From assembly GCA_963576475.1 (NCBI GenBank), contig OY754979.1, forward strand, positions 33,325,778 through 33,389,777: a stretch of DNA of 64,000 nt, given 5' to 3'. Source of the stretch: Molanna angustata. Taxonomy: Eukaryota > Arthropoda > Insecta > Trichoptera > Molannidae. Numbering within the stretch: position 1 is the first letter of the stretch; the number at the start of each line of letters is the position of its first letter. The position numbers and the translations under genes are program-made. The notes below the pieces were generated by a model. It did not search any database. It was not told where the DNA came from and saw only the letters and a program-made list of their open reading frames with translations. This document shows positions 10,985 to 21,500 of this stretch, in pieces.

Positions 10985-11600
10985 AACGGAATGAACGGCT
11001 TGATAAGGAGATTGAAAGAAGAGTTATGGCAGGTAATATCGCTTACTTAGCTTTTCGTAACATATCAAAGGAAGCCAAAGTTACTATTCATAACGATATC
11101 TTAGTGACAATCTTGACGTATGCAAGTGAAACCTGGACAAGGCAGAAGACAGTTATGCAGTAATGCAGTTGAAATGAGATCGTTGCGAAGAATTTGTAAT
11201 AGAACGATGTATGACAGGGTAGGAAATGAGAACATAAAGAAAGAATGTAAGATGAAGAAAGATGTCATTAATAGAATGAAAATGAAAACATTAAGATGGT
11301 TTGGCCACATGGGGAGAATGAATGAGGAACGCACGATGAATAAAATATAAAATATACACCGGACAGGAATTGAATGAGAGGTCGGGGACGCCCAAGAAAG
11401 GGACGGCACGAACATGTGAAAAATATTCTGAAAGACGGAAATGTTAGGAGCGTGAACAACAGACAAACATGTATGAGAAGATGCAAGAATGTGGACGAGG
11501 TGAGGGATGAGAGCCAGGATAGAAAAAAATATGGCGTTCAGTTCTCTCTGCCTACCCCGCGAGATACCTACATGGCGTGATGGTATGTATGTACAGGTAT
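10985..11600 (+). pseudogene. RTE-type LINE remnant (RTE-1), C-terminal region
   Basis: The first frame reads LDKEIERRVMAGNIAYLAFR and then ILTYASETWT, the conserved segment after the RTE polymerase domain. It is followed, after frameshifts, by MKTLRWFGHMGRMNEER and RGRGRPRKGRHEHVKNILKD, then the C-terminal arginine-rich part and a GGTATGTATGTA tail. Several frame breaks make it non-functional. The same block occurs at 45,240-45,635, and smaller pieces at 24,715, 28,480, 46,555 and 58,358. Confidence 0.85.
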
Positions 11601-11689
11601 CTTAAAAAGGCTTGAAACATAGATAGAAATCTATGAAACGATGCAAAAATGTATGTAGACGAAGCAAGATAATGTACTTTCTAATGGAA

Positions 11690-11850
11690 GCATGACACAT
11701 AGTTTATCCCCACACACCAGTCTCCTCACGTTTAAAAAGCGACAGCAGAATGGATGGTGAACCTTATTGCTGAACCGAGTGAGATGTTATGCAACGAAAA
11801 CAACGATAGTATTAAAGATTGGAAGGACTATTCTAAAGCGGTGCTATAAA
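11690..11850 (+). repeat. Y repeat, copy 3
   Basis: Contains CCCCACACACCAGTCTCCTC, GGTGAACCTTATTGCTGAAC and TTGGAAGGACTATTCTAAAG, in Y order. The left GGGGTAACC end is missing. Confidence 0.55.
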
Positions 11851-12099
11851 TATCAAAAATATTACTTTCCTTTTTTATATTAGTAGGTATATATTTATGG
11901 TTAAACATTTCTGCAAACTTATGGTTGAAACTTTTTTCGCTTGTGTATTTGTTTTTTTGTACCATTGCAATATATTCATACAACTGTATGTTGACTTTAT
12001 AAATAAATAAATAAATAGTAGAAGATTATAAAATAAAACAGGTCCAGTATAAAGCATCCTTGAGGTGAGCTGTCACGAAAACATCGCTATATAAATCAT

Positions 12100-12280
12100 T
12101 CAATTATATTTATTTATTTATTATTTCCAAATAAAAAAGAAATACATAAACCATAATTACATAACAATATTAATACAAAATAAAATACAAATAAAATATA
12201 TATCAATATTAGGTAGGTACTTGGATATATTGCCTCACTAGACAAAAGCCTGTTCCGAGGCAATACCTATTCAAAATGAG
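12100..12280 (-). mobile_element. LINE-D 3' end
   Basis: On the minus strand GCCTCGGAACAGGCTTTTGT is followed by CTAGTGAGGC, a stem-loop-forming 3' terminus, then AT-rich sequence and an AATAAATAAATAA tail. The same end occurs at 24,040 (plus). Related ends are at 19,420, 27,255 and 37,030. Confidence 0.65.
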
Positions 12281-12915
12281 TAGCTGTGCAAGTATTTAGT
12301 CAGTCAAAATTTAGTACATGCGTATTGTATGTACATACATGCGTATTGTATGTACATATGTACATGCGTTGGTTGATATTACGATCTCACGATCCGTCAT
12401 TTCAATTAGCGTCTAGCCCCAGCTCTTCTTTTCTGCATTCTTAGGTTAGGTTTAAGTTTGTTTATAATAATAATAGCGACTCGCGTGAGCGAGTTGCTTT
12501 ATAAATTGAATTTAAAATTATTATAAATTAAATTTATAAATTATTTTCATTTTTCGCATTTAATATAAAATTTCACAGCTCATTTGACTTAATAATACGA
12601 CATCTCAACCAATCAGAGAGCCAACCGGAAACAGAATGCGAAAGGGTTAATGCGGATTGTAGACTCTAGTGTCATTTCAAACATGAGTAAGATCCCTCTC
12701 ACACTCTTCTCTGCCCCTGTCCATTGTTACTGCCATTTTGTTACTAATTTGTTTATATTGCTATTGTTTATAACTCAATATATAATTACTACAGAATGTT
12801 AAAGAGTCTTTAAAAACTCTAAAGAACATTGGAAGGTATAGATTCGGTATAGAATCGACGACTATCGGGAATCAATTCGAAATAAATTTGTCACCAATAT
12901 ACCGTTTTTTTAAGA
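12281..12915. other. No gene recognised; short tandem duplication
   Basis: GCGTATTGTATGTACATACAT is duplicated at about 12,321-12,360. The block near 12,600-12,720 is unique-looking and less AT-rich, without an acceptable open frame. Confidence 0.4.
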
Positions 12916-12918
12916 TAT

Positions 12919-13290
12919 TCATTTCTGAATGTGACGTTTTTCGACGCCGAATTTCCCAGTATTTGTGCGTTCCTTGTCCCTCGCACATCTGCGACAGTCC
13001 TTGCTACGACCCCGACAGCCGCACCGAACTGATGTCATGGCATATGTCGAAGAATTCATCCGTCTGATGTTGGACCTGCATACTAATGGCCCGACCGCAA
13101 GCCTATATGGCGACCAGACATTACTCACATAGCATTCCCGCCAAAACGGGCAGAAATATGGAGGTGGGGTAATCAACATCAACAGTTGGTACCAAACACT
13201 AACACCCATCATCGTTATATCGTCAATAAAATCGTCGGGCCAAGGCTCAGACGCAGAAAACCTCCAACATGCACAAACCAGTCGCATCTA
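12919..13290 (-). other. GC-richer block with a 122-codon open frame of unknown nature
   Basis: An open frame of 122 codons on the minus strand lies in a block clearly richer in G+C and CpG than its flanks. The predicted protein is rich in Cys and Arg near its end (SVRCGCRGRSKDCRRCARDK) and matches no family I know. The plus strand also has fairly long open stretches here. It could be an exon-like relic, part of an unrecognised element, or chance in a GC-rich patch. Confidence 0.25.
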
Positions 13291-13364
13291 AAACTCTCAC
13301 ATACAAAGCACACCAGCCCGATTGTGGAACGATTTTACGAATTATCTGTTTCCCCTTTCTTACA

Positions 13365-13425
13365 ACCCAGGGGGGCAAGTCTGGTCCGACCAGCGAAATC
13401 AAAACCCTAGTGATTACCCTTATTT
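13365..13425 (+). mobile_element. M1 MITE, left half, interrupted by LINE-A
   Basis: Reads GGGGGGCAAGTCTGGTCCGA followed by AATCAAAACCCTAGTGATTA, as in the complete copy at 38,943. It stops where the LINE-A tail begins. The continuation is found at 14,370. Confidence 0.75.
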
Positions 13426-14362
13426 ATTTATACATCTTTTTGTACATAATATAAACAAATATAATTGTACACTGGCGGGCTTAATGCCATTAGGCAATTT
13501 CTTCCAACCAACCAGATTACAAAGTATGACAACATTGTGTATGTACAACAGCAAATAAAAAAGAGTAAAAGAAATCAAAGAAAATACGTATAACACTTAA
13601 ATACTATTAAAACAAAAAAAAAAATATAATTCATAGCAAGAAAAAGGATATGGTAAGGACAGGAGAGGAAATCGGGATCAGGTGTTCAAGGATAAATATT
13701 CCTTCTTTAGTTTTTTCTTGAAAATACTAAGTGAGTTAGACGACGCAATATCCGGACTAAGGCTATTCCATAATCTTGCTGATTGTACTTCGAACGAAGA
13801 GCTGAGAAATTCTGTATTATGGATAGGTATGGAAAGTGTTGTACATTCAGCAGATCGGAGTGGAAGTCCATGACTGGATAAATAAGTGAATTTGCTTTTG
13901 AGGTACTGTGGCAGGTTTGGGTTCGAGAGAATATTGTACAATAGTGACAAAATGTGTATATTGCGCCGCTGGCGTATCCTGGGCCAACAAAGAAGATTGC
14001 GGTAAGGTGATATGCGATCAAATTTTTTCAACCCAAAGATGAATCTGATACATATATTCTGAAGACGTTCAAGTTTATTGAGATGCACTTCATTTGCATC
14101 CAAGTAGCATACATCGGCATAATCAAGCAATGGAAGAAGAAGTGATTGAGCAAGAATTATTTTACAACGGAATGGAAGGAAATTTTTAAGTTTATTAAGT
14201 GAATGTAGGGCAAAGAAAATAGATTTACTAACATGCGATACCTGTTCATGCCACGAAAGGTCATCATCGATGAAGATTCCAAGATCTTTTACAACCCTGG
14301 TATAAGGAATGCATTGGTTATTGATATACAGCAGTGGGAGTTGCAAATTCCTTATACATAGA
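13426..14362 (-). mobile_element. LINE-A insertion inside M1
   Basis: A 5'-truncated CR1/Jockey-type LINE on the minus strand. Its 3' end, at the low-coordinate side, is GGTTGGTTGGAAGAAATTGC, then a GCATTAAGCCCGCCAGTGTAC-type end and a TAAA-like run. It contains the open frame at 13,678-14,346. M1 sequence flanks both sides, so the LINE landed in an older MITE. No clear target-site duplication is visible; a few M1 bases seem to be missing at the junction. Confidence 0.8.
13678..14346 (-). CDS. Partial LINE ORF2, reverse transcriptase C-terminal region
   Basis: An uninterrupted 222-codon frame. It contains VVKDLGIFIDDDLSWHEQVS (the RT thumb-like 'LG..ld..L.w..h' motif), then LLDYADVCYLDANEVHLNKL, LERLQNICIRFIFGLKKFDR and RLWNSLSPDIASSNSLSIFK. 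This order is typical of the region downstream of the polymerase core in CR1 and Jockey LINEs. The endonuclease and the catalytic FADD-box part are absent, so no active enzyme can be made. The initiator Met is arbitrary. The open frame suggests a fairly recent insertion. Confidence 0.8.
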   Translation of the reverse strand: MQLPLLYINNQCIPYTRVVKDLGIFIDDDLSWHEQVSHVSKSIFFALHSLNKLKNFLPFRCKIILAQSLLLPLLDYADVCYLDANEVHLNKLERLQNICIRFIFGLKKFDRISPYRNLLCWPRIRQRRNIHILSLLYNILSNPNLPQYLKSKFTYLSSHGLPLRSAECTTLSIPIHNTEFLSSSFEVQSARLWNSLSPDIASSNSLSIFKKKLKKEYLSLNT

Positions 14363-14365
14363 TGA

Positions 14366-14418
14366 CAGCAGACATGGATATAATTATCATATGGAGTTCT
14401 ATGACATAGAACTCCTTA
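14366..14418 (+). mobile_element. M1 MITE, right part after the LINE-A insertion
   Basis: ATGGATATAATTATCATATG and GGAGTTCTATGACATAGAAC continue the M1 sequence broken at 13,425. The far right terminus is missing. Confidence 0.65.
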
Positions 14419-15055
14419 TTTGTCTTTATTTTATCGTGTAAAGTAAAATATTGAATAATTCTTTCCATCCAATTAATATTTTTTTAAATCTTTTCATCCA
14501 AATTCGATTCCATATAAGTCTGCCATTACAATTTAAATACAAATTATTATTTCTGTAAACTTAATTGGTCCTCTAATGGATATAAATTGTTCTCGTATTA
14601 CATGTAATTAAGACTGTATGTTAACAAAATATAATAAAAATAAAAATAATAAATAAAAATATTATTTTTGTACATTGCAAAACATTTCTCCATGGCAGTA
14701 ACATTTTTTTTTCAATATTGTTAAATCTCAAAATGGACATGCGTATTTTACTTTTTTTACAAACAAATGAAATTCAAGTTAGAAATTCACACTGAATCAT
14801 AATGTTTTATCAAATCACCCGAGACTTTACGCCATTATGTGGAAAATAAATTTATTGCGGATCCGCAGAGCTGGATCCAGAAAAGCCAAAAAATGTGCTG
14901 GATCCTGTTGGATTGCTGGAAGCGGGTTCCAGCAAATGCAACCTCTAATCCGTAGGTACTAATATTTTCCTAAACAGATTGCAAACCCTCTTCAACGCTG
15001 CGTAATGCGCTTAGGTAGGTACAATGGACCCAAATCTATAAACAAAAAATATATT
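14419..15055. other. AT-rich DNA with a GGATCC-rich patch
   Basis: At about 14,865-14,930 the words GGATCC and CTGGAxCC recur several times, with the inverted forms GCTGGATCC and GGTTCCAGC. This could be the end of a decayed transposon but I cannot assign it. The rest is featureless. Confidence 0.4.
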
Positions 15056-15056
15056 T

Positions 15057-15520
15057 TTTAACAGATTTTAATTATCTCAATAGAGACGAAGTTGGAATAT
15101 TTACTGTAGGAGAACCGGGAAATAAAGGCACCTACAGGGCTTAAGACCTGTCGTCGACTGGTTCACGTGATCACTTTATGCGCTTGCGCAACGTTCACCA
15201 ATTATGCCTTTTTAATGAGATCCCTATCGATTCAATTTTTGAAAGTTCTATATATTGCAATACTGAAATTCTTTTCGCTTGAAAATAAGGATTTTTACTA
15301 CAGCCATCTATGTGTGAAATTATGAACAACATTTTGTTGTAACGCCATCTATTGAGAGAATTGGTATTTTTTGTAAATAATGAAAGCCACAATTCTTATA
15401 CCTGAGGTGACAATGCATTTATCGCATAGAAGTCACCCCTGAATTGCGCCAGACTTATAAGGTCATTTTTGTCTTATTTACCTACTTGTACCAATGTGTA
15501 AGTAAAAATAGATTGATTTT
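15057..15520 (+). repeat. X repeat
   Basis: Has AATAGAGACGAAGTTGGAAT, AGGCACCTACAGGGCTTAAG, ATCACTTTATGCGCTTGCGC, AACGCCATCTATTGAGAGAA and AGTCACCCCTGAATTGCGCC in the standard order. The TACTGTAGGAGAACCGGGAA variant of the left part is shared with the foldback at 59,600. Confidence 0.75.
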
Positions 15521-16415
15521 TTTTAGATTAATCTCAAAAAATATGAATATCAATTTTAATAGGTATAGGTATTTTGTTTATTGACACATTTATCTTAATA
15601 TTTTTTGAGATTAAAAATAACTGTAGGTAGGTAATTATACTATAATATTCTCTTGTATATTATAATGGTGGTTAAAATCGGGGCAGTAAATAAAAAGGAA
15701 TTTGGTTAAATTACTTGGTAAATTTATTTTAGTATTAATATTTCGATGTTTATAAATCAGGGTTTCAAGCCAGAATGGAATCCCATGTTTCCAATTTTGG
15801 AGATAATTTTTTTATTCATTCAAATCATTTATTAGATTTTTATTAGTTACAATAAAAAGGTTCATATTATTCTTATACAAAATAAGATATCAATATTTTA
15901 CATATACAAAAGTCATTTTGTTAAAGCTTATAAATAATTCTTCATTGACACCCAGATGACAAATAAAAAATTGAATTTTTTTAATGTCTTTCTCACCTAA
16001 TCAATGTCACAAGCAAATTGAATATTGATATCGTAAAATATATTCTCATAATACCACGTGCTTCTTCATACTTACAAAATAAAACAAATAAAATAGTCGG
16101 TACCTGCTTGTGTTCTAACATATCAATAGAGTGGTAAGCGCTCAAATCAATCATAAAATTTCTATTGTAATAATATATCGCATACAAAATATTACCAGCT
16201 AGTTATTATGCTAACATTACCATCTGTTGTGCATATTAAAATTATTATAAATCAAGTAGGTATTGAGACAGGCCAATGCATAATGTTTCAAAGCTCTTTA
16301 TTAAACTTGACATTAAAATAAATCAATTAATGTATGATTTGAAACTCAGATTTTATATTCAATTTTGAATATAAATTTTGATTGATCAAGTATCAATTCG
16401 ACAGATTCTTCTGCT
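15521..16415. other. AT-rich DNA, nothing recognised
   Basis: Short inverted words of the type CTCAAAAAATAT/ATATTTTTTGAG occur near 15,532 and 15,600. No gene and no match to other repeats here. Confidence 0.45.
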
Positions 16416-16419
16416 TTTG

Positions 16420-17100
16420 TTTCAATCCTGAAGATTGGTTGGCAGCATTAAATTGATGCATCTCCTCCTCCACTCCGCTCGGTCTTCAGCGACTCTTTTC
16501 ATCTCCGTGTAAGAGTATACACTGCATGTCACGGCACACCTGTTCTAAATACTCTCGGCGGGGACGCCCTCTGCCAGTTGTACCCTCAACCATTCCCTCC
16601 AACATGATATGAAGGAGATCCTCGTGTCGCAACACATGGCCTTTCCAATTTGCACGCATTTTCGATATGGTATTTGACAGGTGCCTGGCTTCCTCAATTC
16701 TGCTGAGAACCTCATCATTTGTTATATGGTCCCTCCAAGATATGCCAAGCATTCGGCGATAGGTCCCACATCTCGAAGGCCTCCAATCTTTTGCGTTCTC
16801 TTTCACCTATGCACCATGTCTCACAGCCATATAGCAAAATACTCCATACAAATGTCTTCACTAGATCCTTTCGGAGTTTAAGGACCATGTTGTTGGACTC
16901 GAACATCTTGGATTTTTGTTGAAGGCGAGTTTTGCCTGGTGAATGCGGCTGTCCACCTCTCTACTTGAACGGCCATCCCATGTGATTCTACCCCCTAGAT
17001 AAACAAATTCTTTGACATTCTTGAGAGCTGCTCCGGACATCAGTAGATTCATATGGCGTTCATCCCTACCTACAGTTAGTACCTTTGTTTTATCCTTATT
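16420..17100 (-). pseudogene. RTE-type LINE remnant (RTE-2)
   Basis: Three minus-strand frames join in order: NKDKTKVLTVG, EFVYLGGRITWDGRSSREVD, then KTFVWSILLYGCETWCIGER, then RRMLGISWRDHITNDEVLSR and GRGRPRREYLEQVCRDMQ, ending KRVAEDRAEWRRRCINL. N..KTK, the 'YLG' box, LLYGCE.W and the closing DR..WR are hallmarks of RTE ORF2 after the polymerase core. At least two frameshifts separate the pieces. The endonuclease and core RT are absent, so it is 5'-truncated. Confidence 0.9.
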
Positions 17101-17218
17101 TACATATTACAAATGGTATTTAATGAAGGCCAAGACTTATGTATTCACGTCATTTCTTCTGCTTATTTACTGGTGGAAGTGTCAAAAACGAATTCACTAT
17201 AATATAGTGGATTATATA

Positions 17219-17480
17219 TTGGTGCGGTGATAGCCCAGCGGTAATGTCGTCGCCTCACATGCGTGAAGTCGACGGTTCGAATCCGGGCGGGGCACGCACC
17301 TCTGGATTTAAAAAAAAAATCTATGTGCGGATTTATATCACTAGCTATGTGTAGCCATGATCCAATTGGTCTGGTTCCCCTTTCTAAGGGTTTCGAAGGT
17401 CAGATGGCAGTCGCTTCAATGTAATCACCAGACTCGCCAAAGCGTACCCCGATATATAGAAACGGGACAAAAGCGCTAAG
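17219..17480 (+). mobile_element. SINE-E, tRNA-derived
   Basis: GGTGCGGTGATAGCCCAGCG carries a box A-like segment, and GACGGTTCGAATCCGGGCGG holds box B. The tRNA part pairs GGTGCG with CGCACC at about 17,220-17,298 and is followed by a poly-A-like run and a non-tRNA body to about 17,480. The anticodon is not clear. The head resembles a real tRNA but is embedded in a body, so a SINE is preferred. Confidence 0.7.
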
Positions 17481-17864
17481 GGGAAACAATAGTGAATTAT
17501 AGATTATGATAAGTGCTCATTGAAATGCTTTAAATAACATAGTACCAAAATGTATTAAAAATGAACTGTGTCAAAGAAAATAACTCTCTGGGAATCATCT
17601 CGCCTCGATTATAGAGTAACAACACCATAAATAGTGTGAATAGAGTCAAAAATGCGACTTACTATCACCAATGAAAATTGTAAAATGGAATAGAGATGGT
17701 TCTTTCAGAAAGGGATGTTTCCATAAAAGGCGAAACGAATTTGTTTCGCAGAGCAACGCAAAACTAAATAAACTATCAGAGCCCATGTAATCACACGATT
17801 AATCGTCAGAACTAAGTATGTTAATCGATTTTGAATGCTATAGAGGGAGACTAATTAATATAAT
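17481..17864. other. No feature recognised
   Basis: Mixed AT-rich sequence without a shared repeat or open frame. Confidence 0.4.
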
Positions 17865-17910
17865 AATAACTAATGAATTAAATAGAAATCTATTTAATTC
17901 ATTAGTTATT
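17865..17910. repeat. Perfect 21 bp hairpin
   Basis: Arms 17,865-17,885 and 17,890-17,910 are exact reverse complements around the loop AAAT. The AT-only stem looks like the core of a snapback or MITE-derived element. Confidence 0.75.
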
Positions 17911-17949
17911 TAAGTCATCCATCACACTATTGAACCAATATCTTCTCCC

Positions 17950-18310
17950 TATCAATGTCCAAAGTTATTGCCTATACTGGCTATTGGGGTAGGCACTTCT
18001 CGTCCTCAGGCTGTATACTCCGCGGTTCTAGTGTTCTTTAGTCTTCCTCTGGATGATAAATGAGGAAGATTAATATTTATTGTCTTATTTACGGTATGCT
18101 CTCCTTTTTACATGCTCATACCATCTCAGCTGACGCTCTTCAAGTTGCTGTTTATGTCAGTGACTCCAAGGCTACGACGAATATGTGAACTCTAAATTTT
18201 ATATTTTAATGATACTCCTGCTGACCACCTAATCATTTGCATTTCCACGGTCTCAAGATGCCTTGCGTATGAATTGTACATTGTCCAGCATTCGGATCCA
18301 TACTCTTGAA
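17950..18310 (-). pseudogene. RTE-type LINE remnant (RTE-3)
   Basis: The minus strand reads VQEYGSECWTMYNSYARHLE and VEMQMIRWSAGVSLKYKI, then a degraded SSHIRRSLGVTDIN and GHT/RR segment. It matches the RTE order YG.E.WT, EM.MIRW..GV, IR..LGV..I. Several stops are present. The copy at 38,110 is the same family. Confidence 0.75.
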
Positions 18311-18679
18311 CCAATATTTCACAATCAATTCTTAGGGAAAAAATGATTTCAAACACTTTTGATACTAGATGCTACTTATGTCATATAAATTTTGGGCGTT
18401 GAATTTGTAAAGGTATATTTTCAAATAAAGGTAAGATTAAAAATAATTGGTGAATTTATTAACTTTAGCATAAAAGTCCAAAGACTCATCGTCATAATAC
18501 GACCAAACCACGACGACCAGTGCTATCGGGCTAAGTGTCTACAGACGCACTTAAATGATAGATCTTTGATATTTCGATCATCGATCGATGGATCAATGAT
18601 TTAAAGATCGATATTATATGTTATTACGACTGTCTACATCGGAATTAAATAAATGCAGAACCATTCATGTAGGTAAAGG
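18311..18679. other. AT-rich DNA with repeated GATC words
   Basis: Around 18,558-18,615 the words GATC and CGATC recur (TCGATCATCGATCGATGGATC). No gene is recognised. Confidence 0.4.
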
Positions 18680-18684
18680 AAGAT

Positions 18685-18790
18685 ACATATATACCTGACG
18701 AAGGTACGTTTTGTACCAAATGATGATTGTTAGTTGGTGTTGCCAGGTCAGGTCAAGTGTTTACGACTTTATTTCCAGCATTAGCCGCAA
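18685..18790 (+). repeat. Hammerhead-like motif, plus strand (degenerate)
   Basis: CTGACGA at 18,695-18,701 is followed by the 5 bp stem GGTAC-GTTTT-GTACC and AAATGATG. The order matches a hammerhead core, but the G of the closing GAAA is missing, so cleavage is doubtful. It may be the terminal repeat of a decayed Penelope-like element. Confidence 0.35.
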
Positions 18791-19089
18791 TTTGCTTAAA
18801 TCCTAGCTATAAAAAATACCGAAAAATTTTGGTGATATATAATTTCTTATTCGTACGTGACAGACGAATTCATCGTGGGTGTAATGAGTGACCCCTGACG
18901 GTGGTTATTGCAGGGGTCGACAACAAACTAATAACTTCATTTTTAAGAAATGAAATAAAATATATTTACAAAATACGCGAAATACTCGTATTGACCAAGT
19001 TAAAAACTGAAAAAATGATATTTTATATTGTTTTCTTCTTCGTGGTTTTTTTGTGAAAATCTACATTTATATATAAATTTATTTTTTTC

Positions 19090-19375
19090 TTGGTTTCATT
19101 GCGAAAAATAGCCTGGGTGTACGCGATGTCTCCGATAAGCTGATGGAAAGAAGGATGAGGTGGTTCGGACATATTCGAAGAAAACCGCCAAAAAACGTAG
19201 GTATGTAACACTGCACTGGACGTTCGAGTTTCCGACAAAAGACCAAAAGGGCGTCCCAAAAGATGCTTGAAGAGCTTGGTGGCGGAGGATATGCGGGCAT
19301 AAAATGTCTGAGGACGATGCTCAGGATAGAACGAAGTGGAGGGGAACTGTCCCCATTACCACGTGTGATATGTTA
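19090..19375 (+). pseudogene. RTE-type LINE remnant (RTE-4), C-terminus
   Basis: The plus strand reads SLGVRDVSDKLMERRMRWFG and HIRR, then a frameshifted KRASQKMLEEL region and AQDRTKWRG-like text near 19,320. LGV..VS.K..E.R.RWFGH is the standard RTE-type C-terminal segment. No intact frame remains. Confidence 0.75.
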
Positions 19376-19414
19376 GGTTAGGTTAGTTTGGAATATGCAT
19401 CATTTCAAAATGCT

Positions 19415-19535
19415 TCAGTCCCGGCACAGGTTTTTTTACCTGGTGGGGCATTGCAGCTAAAAATATGATGAAACAACAATTTATAAATGTCGATATAAAT
19501 AAATATGTTATGTTTGGCAAGGTTGGAACTAACGT
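19415..19535 (+). mobile_element. LINE-D subfamily 3' end
   Basis: CCCGGCACAGGTTTTTTTAC followed by CTGGTGGGGCATTGCAGCTA matches the minus-strand end at 27,255. Both are variants of the stem-loop-bearing LINE-D terminus. Confidence 0.55.
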
Positions 19536-20338
19536 TGAAGGATAGTGTTGGTATTTAGTTGTCCGAAAAACAAAATAAAAGAAAAACAAATAGATTTATG
19601 AAATGTACATAGGTACTTACGTGTTTCTATTAATTACATTCGTGTTATATTAATAATTTATTTGAAGTTTAAAATTTTAAATGATAACCATTTTAATTTC
19701 GAAACATGTTTTCGATCCCTGAAAACGTTAGGTACTTTACAAAATGGAGATACAGTAATTGTTGGTGTCGGAGCGATTATAGCGACAGATTGAGGAAGAT
19801 GGGACAATATTGTGTTACTATAATCACTATCACCACAGATAACTTCACGTACCTCCATCTTCCAATCTGTCCTATCTTCTTCATTCTTACCTTCCCTAAC
19901 CATAACATTTCTCATTCGTATGAATGAAAACCGTCCATTGAATCATACTTTTGCTTTTTTTTCTCAGAGTTTGGAATAAGATTGTTAAAAAAGGATCAAA
20001 AGTAATGTACATACATACCTACTCGGCTGAGTAAAAACAAGCAAACTCACACAATGAGAAGAAAGACCTACAAATTCCTGCAAATAATAATGTCAGGAAG
20101 GGTAATACAAGGAAAATATCACCAACGAGGAGATCCACTATTTGATATAAGTGAAGACTATTTGATACCAAACATACAAGAATTGGATTTAATTGTTTTA
20201 AAAGTGTAATCGATACACAAGGAATTAAAAATACAAGAATCATAGTTGAATTGGGTATAAAGGCGTTTTCTTTTTTCTTTAAAGATTTTCGCTAGAATCC
20301 TGTTAAAATTAATTGATATTAGTACGACAATTTGTATT
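19536..20338. other. No feature recognised
   Basis: Small open frames at 19,658-19,927 and 20,019-20,243 overlap each other on both strands and have no known motif. No shared repeat is seen. Confidence 0.4.
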
Positions 20339-20339
20339 T

Positions 20340-20920
20340 ATTTAACGTTGTCAAGAGCCATTTCGTCATACGTGGACATTTTAAATAGCCATTTAGTCCT
20401 ATGAGGACCTTGTCAAATGCAATTTCGTCATACAAGGAAAGTATCAATGCTTTTTAGTTTTACGAAGAAAGTTTTAAAAGCTATGTTTTTGGTCCTACGA
20501 GGAAATTAGTAATAACTATTTCGTCTTACGAGGACATTGTTGTATTTGGTCCTAGAAGAACATTGTTGATAGCTATTTTGTTCCACGAGAACATACTAAA
20601 TAGTTTTTTTAGCTTTTCGAGGATATTATCAATAGCTATGTACCTATATGGTCCTACGAGGATATTATCAATAGCTATTTCGTCTTACGAGGACATAATC
20701 TATAGCTTTGTTTTTGGTCCTACAGTAGCATTATTAATAGCTATTTCGTCCTACGAGGATATTATCAATAGCTATGTATATGGTCCTATTAGGATATTAT
20801 TAATAGCTATTTCTTCCTACGAGGACACAACCAATAGCCATTTTGTTATTCGATGACATTATCCAAAGCTATTTTGTCCTACGAAGACATTATCAAGACT
20901 ATCTCCTGTTGTACGTACTT
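20340..20920. repeat. Degenerate minisatellite, unit about 31 bp
   Basis: Roughly 18 tandem copies of a unit with the words AGCTATTTCGTCCTACGAGG and ACATTATCAAT. Copies differ by several bases and alternate between TTTCGTC and TTTGGTC forms, suggesting a higher-order period of about 60 bp. The 97-codon open frame inside is a by-product of the repeat (its peptide repeats AISSYEDI). Confidence 0.85.
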
Positions 20921-21235
20921 GTAGTGTTTACCTAATAAATATTTGTAGAAATATTGTCATTATTTGATATATGGGCAGGTTTAGTGTAAGAAACGAAAGC
21001 GGTATACATTTTTAATAATTGTATATTTATGTAAAAGGTATCAAAAGGTCATGTAGGTTCTTAGAGGAGACAAATATGAACTACTGTATGTATCTGATAA
21101 TCAATAGAAAAATAGAGGGAAAACGAGATGTCAGCAACGTACAAGAATGTACGGGTATAATGAAACGAATAGTGGAGAAGCTGTTTCAAGATGCCTGAGA
21201 TAGAAGGGAAAATATACTCTATAGTAGTATTCAAC
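20921..21235. other. No feature recognised
   Basis: Plain AT-rich sequence with no shared repeat. Confidence 0.4.
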
Positions 21236-21237
21236 GT

Positions 21238-21263
21238 GGGAGGGGGGGGGGAGGGGGGGGGGG
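21238..21263 (+). repeat. G-tract, possible G-quadruplex
   Basis: About 24 G in 26 bases, broken only by two A. Four or more G-runs lie within one turn-length, so it could form a quadruplex on the plus strand. Such length is rare in this AT-rich DNA and is prone to sequencing error. Confidence 0.7.
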
Positions 21264-21419
21264 TAATAAGACACCTGAAGAGGAATTCCAAATATAATTT
21301 TATAAAACGTGTATAGCAATGGAGAGGATTGCCAAATATTTCCTGAGGATTATTTTCGTAATACAAGCCTATATTAAGAGCAGTTTTTATTGTAGCCGAA
21401 CCTCATGTTAAGATAACTT

Positions 21420-21500
21420 GACCGCCGTGTGTGGCTCAATTAGAAGATAGTCATCTCGATTCAGAGGTCACCGGTTCTTTACCCGACGGGGATCATCGAT
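21420..21500 (+). repeat. Degenerate tRNA-like SINE head
   Basis: GACCGCCGTGTGTGGCTCAA resembles the SINE-B start GACCGCCGTGGCACAGTTGG, and CACCGGTTCTTTACCCGACG sits where box B would be. It is decayed and without the SINE-B body. Confidence 0.35.

Noticed and set aside
20563..20856. 97-codon open frame with repeated AISSYEDI
   Set aside because: It is simply the translation of the minisatellite unit.
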